Shown here: positions 45,739-54,558 of the stretch, piece after piece
How the letters are laid out: the number at the start of each line of letters is the position of its first letter
Position numbering within the stretch: the stretch's first letter is position 1
Assembly (NCBI RefSeq): GCF_049800915.1
Contig: NZ_JBNAFY010000007.1
Span: 1-64,000, forward strand
Length of the DNA stretch: 64,000 nt
DNA from: Amaricoccus macauensis_A
GTDB taxonomy: Bacteria; Pseudomonadota; Alphaproteobacteria; Rhodobacterales; Rhodobacteraceae
Direction: 5' to 3'
Program-made: the position numbers and the translations under genes
Notes under the pieces: model-generated
The model's input: the letters and a program-made list of their open reading frames with translations, nothing else
What the model was told of the DNA's origin: nothing
Database searches by the model: none

Positions 45739-47676
45739 TCAGAAGCGCAGCTTGGCGGTCAGCGCGAAGGTCCGGCCGGGTTCGTCGAGCGCGACAATAA
45801 CCGGAAGACCCTGCCCGTCGGAGCTTCGGCTCACATAGGACTCATCGAAGATGTTCCGGACATCGAGCCGGATCTCGAGATCTTCCATGGCGCGCGGAGA
45901 ATAGGCCGCATAGGCATTGAACACCTCGTAGGAGGGAAGCTCATAGCCTTCGAGTTCGTTCTCGAGCGCGATCTCGGCCGTGCCACCGAGGCGCCATTCC
46001 GGAGTCACCTCATATCCGCCTTCGAGCGCGAAGATGCTGCCTACCGGGCGTCCGAAGTAGTAAGCCGTGGTCGCGATCTCGTCGCCGTCCAACTCGACAT
46101 CCGCGTAGGTGTATTTAATCGACGCGAAGGATCTTTCCCCGGTCCAGGCGATCGAGCCATCGAAACCCTGCGAGGTCATGTCGGTCAGGGCGCCACGTTC
46201 GAGGTTCGTCGGAAGGACAGCCGCGATGTCGTCGATCTCCGTGTAGAAGAGCGCACCAGCGACGGCCCAGCCACGGTTCTCATAGCGCAGACCGATGCGT
46301 GCGGAATTGCTTCGCGAGGTATCGAACCCGTCGTAGTCCCACTGCCCGCCGTAGTTCACCAGCGCGGCTTCACCCAGTTCGTAGCCGCCCCAAGTGGTGG
46401 CGAGGCCTGCGTTGAGGGTAACCGTTTCGGTGAGGACCACATCCACGGCACCGTTCGCGCTCAGGCCTCCCGAGGAGAAGTCGGTGCCGTCGGAGCCTTC
46501 GAATTCCTGGTAGTCGTAGCGTCCGCCGTAAGTCACTGACAGGCGATCGGTCAGATCCTGGCGGGCCTGCGCAAAGATGCCGATGTCCCAGAGGGTTTCC
46601 TCGCCACCGGTGTCGCCGGCGTCGTATTCGCCCTCGGCCTTCTCGTTGAAGAAATCGACACCGCCGGTGATTGCGCCTCCGTAGATGTCGAAGTCATTCT
46701 TGAGGTAACCCGAGAGGCTGGAGTTCTGGCCCCAGACAGCGTTCGCGTCTACTTCCTGCTCGTTGTAGGAAAGCTGGACCTCCGGCGCGAACCAGCTTTG
46801 CGGCGCTTCGTCGGTGTAGGTCGCGGTGTAGGAAGTGCGCTTGGCGTAGGCATCTACCAGCTGGTTGTCCCGGCCGAGAACTTCGGCGAAATCCGGACGG
46901 ATGAAGTAGATGCCATTGGCCCCCTGGCCCATGCGGTCGCCGCTGTCCTCGGTTTCGGAGGCCGCGAACTCGAACCGCTTGCCGGTCTCCGTCGTGAAGG
47001 CCATCTTGCCGAGGTAGGATGTCAGGTCTGCCGCAGTCCCCGGAACCGAATCTCCGCTGCCGTTCTCGTAGTCGCCACCGGTCTGACGCGACCCGCTGAA
47101 GAGGTATTCAAAGCCCTCGATCTGACCGAAGATGCTCAATGTGCCGAGGAAGTCCAGCCCGTTGTCCGACATGCCGACCGTCGCCATGCCGCCATAGGCT
47201 TCATCCGGGCGCAGCAGATCGCGCGCATCCATCGTCTCGTAGGCAATCGAGCCGCCGAGCCCGCCGGGCCCCGCATCTGCCGGCGCAAGCCCTTCGGTAA
47301 CTTCGACGGCCTTCAGAAGCGATGGGTCGAGAAGCACGTTGCCACTGTGGTGGAAGGCTCCCTTGTTCTGACGCGCTCCGTCGATGGTCACCGAAAGGAG
47401 GCTTTCCTCGATCCCGTTGACGAATACCTTCTGCGCGATCGGTGCGCCGCCGCTGACGAGAACGGAGGATTCCCCGTCGAAAACCTCCTTCACCGTCACG
47501 GGATTCCGACGGTCGATATCTTCTTCCGTGATCTCTTCATTGCCGAGCAGCGACTGCGCGCTCGTGCTCTCGATGCGCAACGTGCCAAGGAAGAGTGGTT
47601 CGGATTCCTGAGCAAAGAGCGATGTGCCCGTGAAACAGGCGGTCAGGAGCAGCAGGCCCCGCGAGGTCTGATACAT
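45739..47676 (-). CDS. TonB-dependent outer-membrane receptor
   Basis: The 645-residue receptor has a signal peptide (about 1-22), a plug domain (VTVKEVFDGESSVLV, VTIDGARQN, LLKAVEVTEGLAPADAGPGGLGG) and a 22-strand barrel ending in KLRF with the terminal Phe. The DGARQ and GPGGLGGSIAYET segments resemble haem/haemoglobin-type receptors, while the neighbouring importer looks siderophore-specific, so the ligand is unclear. A TonB-box-like stretch (FLGTLRIES) lies just after the signal. It is probably the entry port for the ExbB-TonB and ABC system. Confidence 0.92.
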   Translation of the reverse strand: MYQTSRGLLLLTACFTGTSLFAQESEPLFLGTLRIESTSAQSLLGNEEITEEDIDRRNPVTVKEVFDGESSVLVSGGAPIAQKVFVNGIEESLLSVTIDGARQNKGAFHHSGNVLLDPSLLKAVEVTEGLAPADAGPGGLGGSIAYETMDARDLLRPDEAYGGMATVGMSDNGLDFLGTLSIFGQIEGFEYLFSGSRQTGGDYENGSGDSVPGTAADLTSYLGKMAFTTETGKRFEFAASETEDSGDRMGQGANGIYFIRPDFAEVLGRDNQLVDAYAKRTSYTATYTDEAPQSWFAPEVQLSYNEQEVDANAVWGQNSSLSGYLKNDFDIYGGAITGGVDFFNEKAEGEYDAGDTGGEETLWDIGIFAQARQDLTDRLSVTYGGRYDYQEFEGSDGTDFSSGGLSANGAVDVVLTETVTLNAGLATTWGGYELGEAALVNYGGQWDYDGFDTSRSNSARIGLRYENRGWAVAGALFYTEIDDIAAVLPTNLERGALTDMTSQGFDGSIAWTGERSFASIKYTYADVELDGDEIATTAYYFGRPVGSIFALEGGYEVTPEWRLGGTAEIALENELEGYELPSYEVFNAYAAYSPRAMEDLEIRLDVRNIFDESYVSRSSDGQGLPVIVALDEPGRTFALTAKLRF

Positions 47677-48229
47677 AACATGGTCCCCCAGTGAAAATGA
47701 ACGCTGGCTGGATGGCGCAATCCGGAATTGCGCTGTCTTGCTGCAACTGAGTTGGCTCCGGCCTCGCCTATGGAAACCGCCGCAACCAATCGAGATTGCC
47801 TATGAAGCCTCGCAGGAAATATGGCAAGAGCTTAACAAAGCAAAACAGTCAACTTTGACGCGTTTGCGTTGTAGCTCGCGGATTCTGATCGTTTTGGGAT
47901 AGTTGAGGTGCGGTAATTTCGCGTGAAACGATTTCGGCTTGGAGATATTTATCGATCGCAGACGGTGCCTTTAAGCGCCTTGCGTGAGTATCTCAAATCA
48001 AAATGGGACACCCGTTCAGCTGCCGTTCGGCGGGGTATCAGCAGTAAGAGCCATATGGCCCCTGGTTTTTGGGAATTGCGGAGACCGAAACGCCTAGCGT
48101 CGGCTTCCTGTTGCCAGGCCTGGCCCAATCGAAGCTGGCCAGCGGCAGCGGGGCGCGGCAAAGAGTACGAGCCTCAACCGCGCCCGCTGAAACGTTCTTT
48201 CCTGCCCGGCCCCGGTGGGCCGGATAGGA
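47677..48229 (+). other. Long intergenic region between the receptor and the DUF1127 gene
   Basis: This region of about 550 bp should contain the receptor promoter at its left end. A 128-codon plus-strand frame (47923-48309) has a strongly basic, low-information composition and runs into the DUF1127 gene; I do not accept it. A perfect 7-bp hairpin CCGGCCC-CGGT-GGGCCGG lies near 48210-48227. Nothing else is recognisable. Confidence 0.5.
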
Positions 48230-48427
48230 TCACAGTTCGCGGACGACCGATGCAATTTCGAAACGTGCGATACCGATATCGGCGAGGTCGCGGTCCGAAA
48301 GCGCGTTAAGTTCGGCAGCCGTGCGGCGGCGCGTTTTCCAATTGCGAACAGCAGCCCGAAAGCGCGTTTTCATTCTGCGCGCGTTGTTCGAGTCGAAGGG
48401 AAAGTCCATTGCAGATGCGAAAGCCAT
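48230..48427 (-). CDS. DUF1127 (YjiS-like) small protein
   Basis: The 65-residue basic protein has the DUF1127 core NALSDRDLADIGIARFEIASV at its C-terminus. Small DUF1127 proteins in alphaproteobacteria have been linked to phosphate and carbon metabolism and RNA turnover. The ATG at 48427 is preceded by AGGAG; a longer frame to 48484 lacks support. It stands alone, divergent from dusA. Confidence 0.8.
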   Translation of the reverse strand: MAFASAMDFPFDSNNARRMKTRFRAAVRNWKTRRRTAAELNALSDRDLADIGIARFEIASVVREL

Positions 48428-48754
48428 CTGATTTCTCCTGTGTTTCGTTGCTTCGACCTCAATATCGGTTCTTTTCGTTAACAAAAAAAGACGATTTGGC
48501 GGCTAATTTTGCAACGCAGCATTGCAGGAATCGAAACTCACTTTTGTTCACTTGTTTTCATTCGCGCCTTAGGCCAGCCGGGCTTGCAACACCCATCCGC
48601 AGACTGCCGACTTCCAGCGAACCGGCCAGTGTCGGGTTCCATTGGGGCGAAAGAGCGCATAAATCACCAACGCCGGAAAACCACGAGGCAGGTGGGGTTC
48701 GGCAACAGCCCGACCCATCGCACCGAACGGCCCACACCACGGACAGGAGCCACG
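48428..48754 (+). other. Intergenic region upstream of dusA and the DUF1127 gene
   Basis: The left part (48460-48560) is AT-rich with an A7 run and GTTAAC, and probably holds the divergent promoters. The remainder is open in the dusA frame but has no protein-like pattern. No RNA gene or repeat is seen. Confidence 0.4.
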
Positions 48755-49789
48755 TTGAGACAGGACAGCCAGAGCAATGTAAAAGCGGTCTCCCGTCTTT
48801 CAGTGGCGCCCATGATGGATTGGACGGACAGGCACTGCCGTGTCTTTCACCGGCTCTTCACCCGGCGGACCCTCCTTTATACAGAGATGGTAACGACGGG
48901 CGCGATCCTGCATGGCCCCGCAGATCGCCTGCTTGCCCATGACGCGAGCGAACATCCGGTCGCGCTGCAACTCGGCGGATCGGAACCGGACGAGCTGGCC
49001 GCGGCGACCCGCACGGGCGCGGCCCATGGGTATGACGAGATCAACCTCAATGTCGGCTGCCCCTCGGACCGTGTTCAATCGGGATGTTTCGGCGCGGCGC
49101 TGATGCGTGATCCCGGACGAGTCGCGGAATGCGTCGCCGCCATGAAGGAAACGGCTGGAGACATTCCGGTGACGGTGAAATGCCGCATAGGCGTGGACGA
49201 TCAGGAGCCGGAACACGTCCTGCCCGACTTCATCGAGCGGATCCGCGCGACGGGCATATGCACCTTCATCATCCATGCGCGCAAGGCCTGGCTCCAGGGG
49301 CTCAGCCCAGCCCAGAACCGGGACATTCCGCCGCTCGACTACGGGCTTGTTGGACGGATGAAGACGCGTTTCCCCGATTGCACCATCGTCATCAATGGCG
49401 GAATCCCGGACCTCAAGGCGGCACAGGCCCATCTCGCGGACGGTCTCGATGGGGTCATGATCGGGCGTGCGGCCTATCACAACCCGTCACTCCTTGGTTC
49501 TGCCGACAGGCTCATCTTTGATGCGGCCTGCGCTGACACCACCGCGGAAGATGCCGTGCGGGCCATGCTTCCCTATATTGAGCGGGAGCTGAGCCAGGGC
49601 ACCCGGCTCAATCAGATCACTCGCCACATGCTCGGCGCCTTTCAGGGCCGGCCCGGCGCACGTGCCTGGCGCCGTCATCTGTCGGAAAATGGCCATCTCC
49701 CCGGCGCCGGGCCCGAGACCGTCGAAGCGGCCCTGTCGAAAGTCATGCCGGGGCAGATACAAGATGAGAAAGTAGCCGCGCGCGGCTGA
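48755..49789 (+). CDS. dusA: tRNA-dihydrouridine synthase DusA
   Basis: The 344-residue FMN enzyme reduces uridines in the tRNA D-loop. Motifs: SVAPMMDWTDRHCR at residues ~16-29, the FMN-binding and active-site Cys segment LNVGCPSDRVQSG (Cys102), VKCRIGVDD, IHARKAWLQGLSP, and VINGGIPD with DGVMIGRAAYHNP near the end of the barrel. The frame opens far upstream, but AGGAG precedes an in-frame TTG at 48755, which gives the usual DusA length, so I use that start. Confidence 0.9.
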   Translation: MRQDSQSNVKAVSRLSVAPMMDWTDRHCRVFHRLFTRRTLLYTEMVTTGAILHGPADRLLAHDASEHPVALQLGGSEPDELAAATRTGAAHGYDEINLNVGCPSDRVQSGCFGAALMRDPGRVAECVAAMKETAGDIPVTVKCRIGVDDQEPEHVLPDFIERIRATGICTFIIHARKAWLQGLSPAQNRDIPPLDYGLVGRMKTRFPDCTIVINGGIPDLKAAQAHLADGLDGVMIGRAAYHNPSLLGSADRLIFDAACADTTAEDAVRAMLPYIERELSQGTRLNQITRHMLGAFQGRPGARAWRRHLSENGHLPGAGPETVEAALSKVMPGQIQDEKVAARG

Positions 49790-49922
49790 TGCGGGCGGGT
49801 GCGAAACATTAATAACCCGGAAACCTTAAATTGTCAGAATTAGGGACGACGCCGGCGGCGGCGACCCAATTTCGTTTGCCTCCGCGCATGTCGAAACGCG
49901 CAATCAGGGCATCATCATTCTC

Positions 49923-50270
49923 ATGCAGAACGCAATCCTTTCGATTTTCGAGACCTATATCGGGCTCGCATGCATTGGACCGGTCATTTACCTGGCCGCA
50001 TACCGGACAATCGCTCGCCGCTACGGGCCGGACCTGGCCCGAGATTCCGGGCGAATCCTCGGCCCGGCACTGGGGCTCGTGCTTCTCGTCGTTCCGTTCA
50101 TCGTCGAGTATCCCTTCGTTGGCTTCCTTCTCCTCGGTCTTTGGGTCGCTTATGTCGATCACGACTGGGACCCGTCTTCCGAGCCGGGCGGAGATCGCTC
50201 CGGGATGGGAGATCACTACGGTTGGCTGAAGTCCCTATTGGGGCGCGACGATGGTCCCTTCGACCGCTGA
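49923..50270 (+). CDS. Small two-helix membrane protein, unknown function
   Basis: The 115-residue protein has two hydrophobic segments (about 10-28 and 47-78) followed by a short hydrophilic tail (DHDWDPSSEPGGD). No family is recognised. The ribosome site is weak. It sits between dusA and the sigma-54 activator on the same strand. An overlapping minus-strand frame has no membrane or domain pattern and is a shadow. Confidence 0.6.
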   Translation: MQNAILSIFETYIGLACIGPVIYLAAYRTIARRYGPDLARDSGRILGPALGLVLLVVPFIVEYPFVGFLLLGLWVAYVDHDWDPSSEPGGDRSGMGDHYGWLKSLLGRDDGPFDR

Positions 50271-50391
50271 TGCCACCCCGCGACCAGGCAAACATCCGAC
50301 CAAAAGCCTATTCCGGAAATCAGGATTCTGTGGAATGCTTCCCGGCCAAGGGAGGAGAGGCGCCATATAAAAAATCTGGGCGCCCGAAGAT

Positions 50392-52293
50392 ATGGCCGGC
50401 CAGACCGAACATATACGCGAGATCGAGAAAGCACTTGATGGCCGCGCGACCGGCCGTGATCCGCATGTGATCGAATCCTGGAACCGGTGCGTTCACGACC
50501 ACGCACTCGACCCCGCCCGCGCCCAGGAAGCCATTATCGTGACAGAGACGCGGCTGCGCGAACATCGCCAGCAAGCCGAGGAACTGATCTCGATTGCCCG
50601 ATCGGGACTAGACACGCTCTACTCCCAAGTGGCCGACCAGAAGTATGTTCTGATCCTGTCCGATGCCAAGGGTGTAACCGTCGACTTCCTCGGAGATGCG
50701 AAATTCGACAACCATCTGCGCAAGGCCGGGCTCTATCTAGGTTCCGAATGGCTCGAAGGACGCGCCGGAACCTGCGCGGTCGGCGCCTGCCTTGCCTCGG
50801 GCGAAGCCATGGTGATCCACCAGAGCGATCACTTCGACATCACTCACACACCACTTTCCTGCACCGCGAGCCCGATTTACGACACCGTCGGCGAACTGAC
50901 CGCCGTTCTCGATGTCTCGCTCCTGAGTTCACCCATTGCGAAGGCCAGCCAGAACCTCGCGCTTCACATGGTCAAGATGACGGCGCGCCGGATCGAACTC
51001 GCCAACCTGATGGCGCGGACACGTCACGAATGGGTGCTCCGCTTTGCCCGTACGCCGGATTTTCTCGACGTCGATCCGGAAGCCGCGATCTCGCTCGATG
51101 GTCAGGGCCGGATCGCAGGCATGACCCATGCGGGCGCACGAATGCTCGCCCAGGCCGCCGGAACCGACTGGAGACGCCCAAGCGGGATACTCGGGCGTCC
51201 CGTCAGCGATTTCTTCGAAGTGACGATCGACGACCTCCCCGAACTCACACGATCCCGGCCCAGCCGCGACCGGATCATCCGGGCACAGAACGGTCCTGCC
51301 CTCTTCGCCCACGCCATCGAACCTCAGTTCAGGATCCAGCGGCGTCTGCGGGAAGCACGCACGCAGGCGAGGCCCGACCCGCTCCGCCAACTGGGCGAGC
51401 ATGACCCGAAGATCATTGCGCTCCAGGAACGCGCGGCGAAGCTGGCGCCGAAACCCGTTCCCGTCCTGATCCAGGGAGAAACCGGCACAGGAAAGGAATA
51501 CCTCGCCCGGGCGCTCCACGCGGCAAGTGGCTTGCGGGGACGATTCGTTGCGGTCAACTGCGCGGCGATCCCCGAAACCCTGATCGAAGGCGAGCTTTTC
51601 GGCCATGTGGCCGGAGCCTTCACGGGTGCGGTCTCCAAAGGGCGCAAGGGTCTTATCGAAGAGGCGGACGGCGGCACGCTCTTTCTCGACGAGATCGGCG
51701 ACATGCCCCTGACACTGCAGGCCCGTCTATTGCGGTTCCTCTCCGAGCGGGAGGTAATGCCGATCGGCTCGAACAGGCCCAAAGCCGTGAACGTGCGCGT
51801 CCTGTCCGCATCTCATCACGATCTTGAAGAACTTTGCAACGCGGGCCGTTTCCGTCAGGATCTCTTCTACAGGCTCAATGCCGCAACGCTCACCCTTCCG
51901 GCCTTGCGCGAACGCGAAGATCTCGACTGGCTGATCGACCGGATTCTTGCGCGTCATTCGAGCGAGCAGGATGTGCCTGCCCCAATGCTCCGAAGCGACA
52001 CGCGTGCGCTCCTCCACGGGCATGACTGGCCTGGCAATGTCCGCGAACTCGACAATGCCCTCAACGTCGCGGGCATTCTCGCCGATGACGGCCTGATCCG
52101 GCCGGAAGACCTGCCAGAGGGCCTTCGGGCGGCGCAACGCCTGGCCCTGCCAGGCGGCGGTGAGCGTTCCGAACTGGAAGCAGCGCTAGAGGCGAGCGGC
52201 GGGAATGTATCGCAGGCCGCGCGTCAGCTTGGCATCAATCGCTCCACCGTTCATCGGCGGATGCGCAGGCTCGGTCTCTCGGCCCACGCCTGA
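50392..52293 (+). CDS. Sigma-54-dependent activator of the AcoR type
   Basis: The 633-residue enhancer-binding protein has an N-terminal GAF-like sensor (about 75-185), a short PAS-like segment (about 220-330), an AAA+ domain and a Fis-type HTH. Walker A GETGTGKE is at 362-369, the sigma-54-contacting GAFTGA loop is intact at 408-413, Walker B FLDE is at 431-434, and the HTH (SQAARQLGINRSTVHRRM) ends the protein. AcoR relatives respond to acetoin or similar small ketones. A consensus -24/-12 promoter and repeated sites lie directly downstream, before the oxidoreductase operon it must control. Confidence 0.92.
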   Translation: MAGQTEHIREIEKALDGRATGRDPHVIESWNRCVHDHALDPARAQEAIIVTETRLREHRQQAEELISIARSGLDTLYSQVADQKYVLILSDAKGVTVDFLGDAKFDNHLRKAGLYLGSEWLEGRAGTCAVGACLASGEAMVIHQSDHFDITHTPLSCTASPIYDTVGELTAVLDVSLLSSPIAKASQNLALHMVKMTARRIELANLMARTRHEWVLRFARTPDFLDVDPEAAISLDGQGRIAGMTHAGARMLAQAAGTDWRRPSGILGRPVSDFFEVTIDDLPELTRSRPSRDRIIRAQNGPALFAHAIEPQFRIQRRLREARTQARPDPLRQLGEHDPKIIALQERAAKLAPKPVPVLIQGETGTGKEYLARALHAASGLRGRFVAVNCAAIPETLIEGELFGHVAGAFTGAVSKGRKGLIEEADGGTLFLDEIGDMPLTLQARLLRFLSEREVMPIGSNRPKAVNVRVLSASHHDLEELCNAGRFRQDLFYRLNAATLTLPALREREDLDWLIDRILARHSSEQDVPAPMLRSDTRALLHGHDWPGNVRELDNALNVAGILADDGLIRPEDLPEGLRAAQRLALPGGGERSELEAALEASGGNVSQAARQLGINRSTVHRRMRRLGLSAHA

Positions 52294-52425
52294 GTTTTTC
52301 GGGGCGTCCCCTTCCCTTTTCGTCCACAAGATCCACTTGCTCACGAACCAGCCTATAGGGCGCAATTAGCAGTTGCTGGCGGCCCGAGGCATTTGCTCAT
52401 CGGGAGCGATCAGCAGCATCGTGAC

Positions 52426-52461
52426 CACCTGTTGCACTCTGCGCTGCGACACCTGTTGCAC
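52426..52461. promoter_or_regulatory. Repeated upstream activator sites
   Basis: CACCTGTTGCAC occurs twice, at 52426-52437 and 52450-52461, starting 24 bp apart. TGTTGCA also forms an imperfect dyad with TGCGACA at 52445-52451, and a further TTGCAGG half-site follows at 52468. The block lies about 70-105 bp upstream of the -24 element, the normal place for enhancer-binding-protein sites. Confidence 0.65.
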
Positions 52462-52532
52462 CGGCCGTTGCAGGCCACACCTTCCACACCCAAGCCTCTC
52501 TGAAACATAAGGAAAATTTGGCGTGTCAGTTC

Positions 52533-52548
52533 TGGCACGCTTCTTGCT
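52533..52548 (+). promoter_or_regulatory. Sigma-54 (-24/-12) promoter
   Basis: TGGCACG, four bases, TTGCT matches the RpoN consensus TGGCACG-N4-TTGC(A/T) at every position. It lies 51 bp before the SDR start and downstream of the activator gene. Confidence 0.93.
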
Positions 52549-52598
52549 CGCTAACCGTCAATACCAATCCCGAAAACGGGGAAGACAGGGAGAAACGC

Positions 52599-53387
52599 AT
52601 GACGGCAGAACTCGAGGGCCGATCAATAATCGTGACAGGCGCAGGTCGTGGCATTGGCGCAGCGATGGCAATGGGGCTTGCGGCGCAGGGGGCGAAGGTC
52701 ACCATTGCCGACATCGATCCAGATACGGCGGAGGAAACCGCTGAGGCGATCCGGTCCGATGGCGGTGTGGCTGTCGCATCTCAGGTGAACGTCACCGAAC
52801 GCGACAGCGTGAAGGAGATGATCGCGAGAACCGCGGAGGCACATGGCGGTCTCGACGTGATCTTCAACAATGCCGGTATCGCACAGACAAAGCCTTTCCT
52901 CTCGATCACCGAAGAGGATTGGCGCCGCGTTCTCGATGTCAACGGGCTCGGTGTGCTGATCTGCATGCAGGAGGCCATCCACCGCTTCGTCGATCAGGGT
53001 AGGGGCGGCAAGATCATCAATACCGCCTCCATCGCCGGCAAGCAGGGCTACGAGCCGCTCGCGCACTACTGCGCCTCGAAATTCGGCGTGGTGGCGCTCA
53101 CCCAGGCCGCGGCGCGAGCCTTCGGCGCGCAGCAGATCACCGCCAACTGCATCTGCCCCGGCGTCGTGGCCACCGAGATGTGGAAGGTCATCGACAAGGG
53201 TTTCAAGGACGAAGGGCTCACCAGCCGCGAGAACGAGGCCTTCGAGAGCTTTTCTTCGGGCATCCTGCTCGGCCGACCGTCGGTCGCCGATGATCTCGTG
53301 GGCATCGCCCGTTTCCTCGCCTCCCCCGCCTCAGACTACATGACCGGACAGAGCCTGGTGGTCGATGGCGGCATGGTTTTCGTCTGA
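52599..53387 (+). CDS. Short-chain dehydrogenase/reductase (diacetyl/acetoin reductase-like)
   Basis: The 262-residue SDR has the cofactor motif TGAGRGIG near residue 15, Asp at the end of beta-2 (IADIDP, favouring NAD(H)), NNAG, the catalytic serine in NTASIAG and Y-x-x-x-K in HYCASKFG. It resembles (S)-acetoin-forming or 2,3-butanediol dehydrogenases as well as glucose dehydrogenase-like SDRs, so the substrate is open. The ATG at 52599 follows AGGGAG. It is the first gene behind the sigma-54 promoter. Confidence 0.88.
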   Translation: MTAELEGRSIIVTGAGRGIGAAMAMGLAAQGAKVTIADIDPDTAEETAEAIRSDGGVAVASQVNVTERDSVKEMIARTAEAHGGLDVIFNNAGIAQTKPFLSITEEDWRRVLDVNGLGVLICMQEAIHRFVDQGRGGKIINTASIAGKQGYEPLAHYCASKFGVVALTQAAARAFGAQQITANCICPGVVATEMWKVIDKGFKDEGLTSRENEAFESFSSGILLGRPSVADDLVGIARFLASPASDYMTGQSLVVDGGMVFV

Positions 53388-53401
53388 CAGGGAAGAATAA
53401 G

Positions 53402-54526
53402 ATGAACGAAGCAAGCGAACTCACACGTGAAGCAGTCACCGGCACGGACAGCATGAAGGCCCTGCGCTTTCACGCGGCGAAGGATCTGCGCGTCGAAGAT
53501 GTCGCGAAACCACCCGCACCGGGTCCCGGCGAGGTTCTCATGCGCAACTGGTATGTCGGAATCTGCGGCACCGACCTGCATGAGTATTCCTACGGGCCGA
53601 TCTTCATCCCGACCGAGCCCCACCCGTTTTCCGGCGCGCATGGGACGCAGATTCTCGGCCATGAATTCGGTGGCGTTGTCGAGGCGGTGGGCGAAGGCGT
53701 TACCCATGTGAAGCCCGGCGACCGGGTCTCGGTCCAGCCGCTGATCATGCCGCGAAAGGGAGACTACTACTCCGACCGCGGGCTCTTCCACCTCTCGGGC
53801 GATCTCGCGCTCGCGGGCCTCTCCTGGCATTCAGGCGGCATGGCGGAATGGGCGCTCCTCAACGACTACAACGTGGAGCCGATCCCGGCGGAGATGTCCG
53901 ACGAGGAAGCCGCGCTCGTGGAGCCCGCCGCCGTGGCGGTCTATGCCTGCGACCGCGGCGAAGTGACGGCCGGGTCAAGCGTGCTCGTGACCGGCGCCGG
54001 GCCCATTGGCGCACTGACACTTCTGGCCGCCAAGGCCGCCGGCGCGGTGCAACTCTTCGTCTCCGATATCAACGACACGCGGCTGGGCTTCATGAAGGAA
54101 ATGCTGCCCGAAGTCGTGACCATCAACCCGAGCCGAGACAACGTGGGGGACGTGGTTCGCGCGGCCACTGAGGGCGGCGTGGGCTGCGACGTGGCCATCG
54201 AATGCGTCGGCAACGAGCACGCGCTCAAGGCCTGCCTCGATGCCGTGCGCAAGCAGGGCGTGGTGGTCCAGACCGGGTTGCACCCGCATGACAACCCGCT
54301 CGACTGGTTCGCCGTCACCTTCAAGGACGTGGATATCCGCGGCTCCTGGGCCTACCCGACCCACTACTGGCCACGGGTGATCCGCATGATCGCGAGCGGC
54401 GCCCTGCCCGCCTCCAGGGTCATCACCAAGCGGATCACGCTGGATACGGCGGTGAGCGAGGGCTTCAACGCGCTGCTAGATCCCGCCGGAACGCAACTCA
54501 AGATCCTGATCGATCTCACCAAGTAA
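53402..54526 (+). CDS. Zinc-type medium-chain alcohol dehydrogenase (butanediol dehydrogenase-like)
   Basis: The 374-residue MDR protein keeps the catalytic zinc ligands (ICGTDLHEY, GHEFGG, and the Glu of EPAAVAVYAC) and the Rossmann GAGPIGALTLLAA near residue 198. The structural-zinc lobe is altered: the region after PGDRVSVQP reads LIMPRKGDYYSDRG with none of the four cysteines normally present in 2,3-butanediol and threonine dehydrogenases. It probably oxidises a secondary alcohol or diol. It is 14 bp after the SDR gene, with AGGGAAG before the ATG; a second ATG at 53453 matches where many relatives begin. Confidence 0.88.
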   Translation: MNEASELTREAVTGTDSMKALRFHAAKDLRVEDVAKPPAPGPGEVLMRNWYVGICGTDLHEYSYGPIFIPTEPHPFSGAHGTQILGHEFGGVVEAVGEGVTHVKPGDRVSVQPLIMPRKGDYYSDRGLFHLSGDLALAGLSWHSGGMAEWALLNDYNVEPIPAEMSDEEAALVEPAAVAVYACDRGEVTAGSSVLVTGAGPIGALTLLAAKAAGAVQLFVSDINDTRLGFMKEMLPEVVTINPSRDNVGDVVRAATEGGVGCDVAIECVGNEHALKACLDAVRKQGVVVQTGLHPHDNPLDWFAVTFKDVDIRGSWAYPTHYWPRVIRMIASGALPASRVITKRITLDTAVSEGFNALLDPAGTQLKILIDLTK

Positions 54527-54558
54527 TCAAACGCAACAAAACAACAGGGAGACCCTAA

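Noticed and set aside
47923..48309. 128-codon plus-strand frame
   Set aside because: Arg/Pro-rich, no similarity or good ribosome site, and it overlaps the DUF1127 gene on the other strand.
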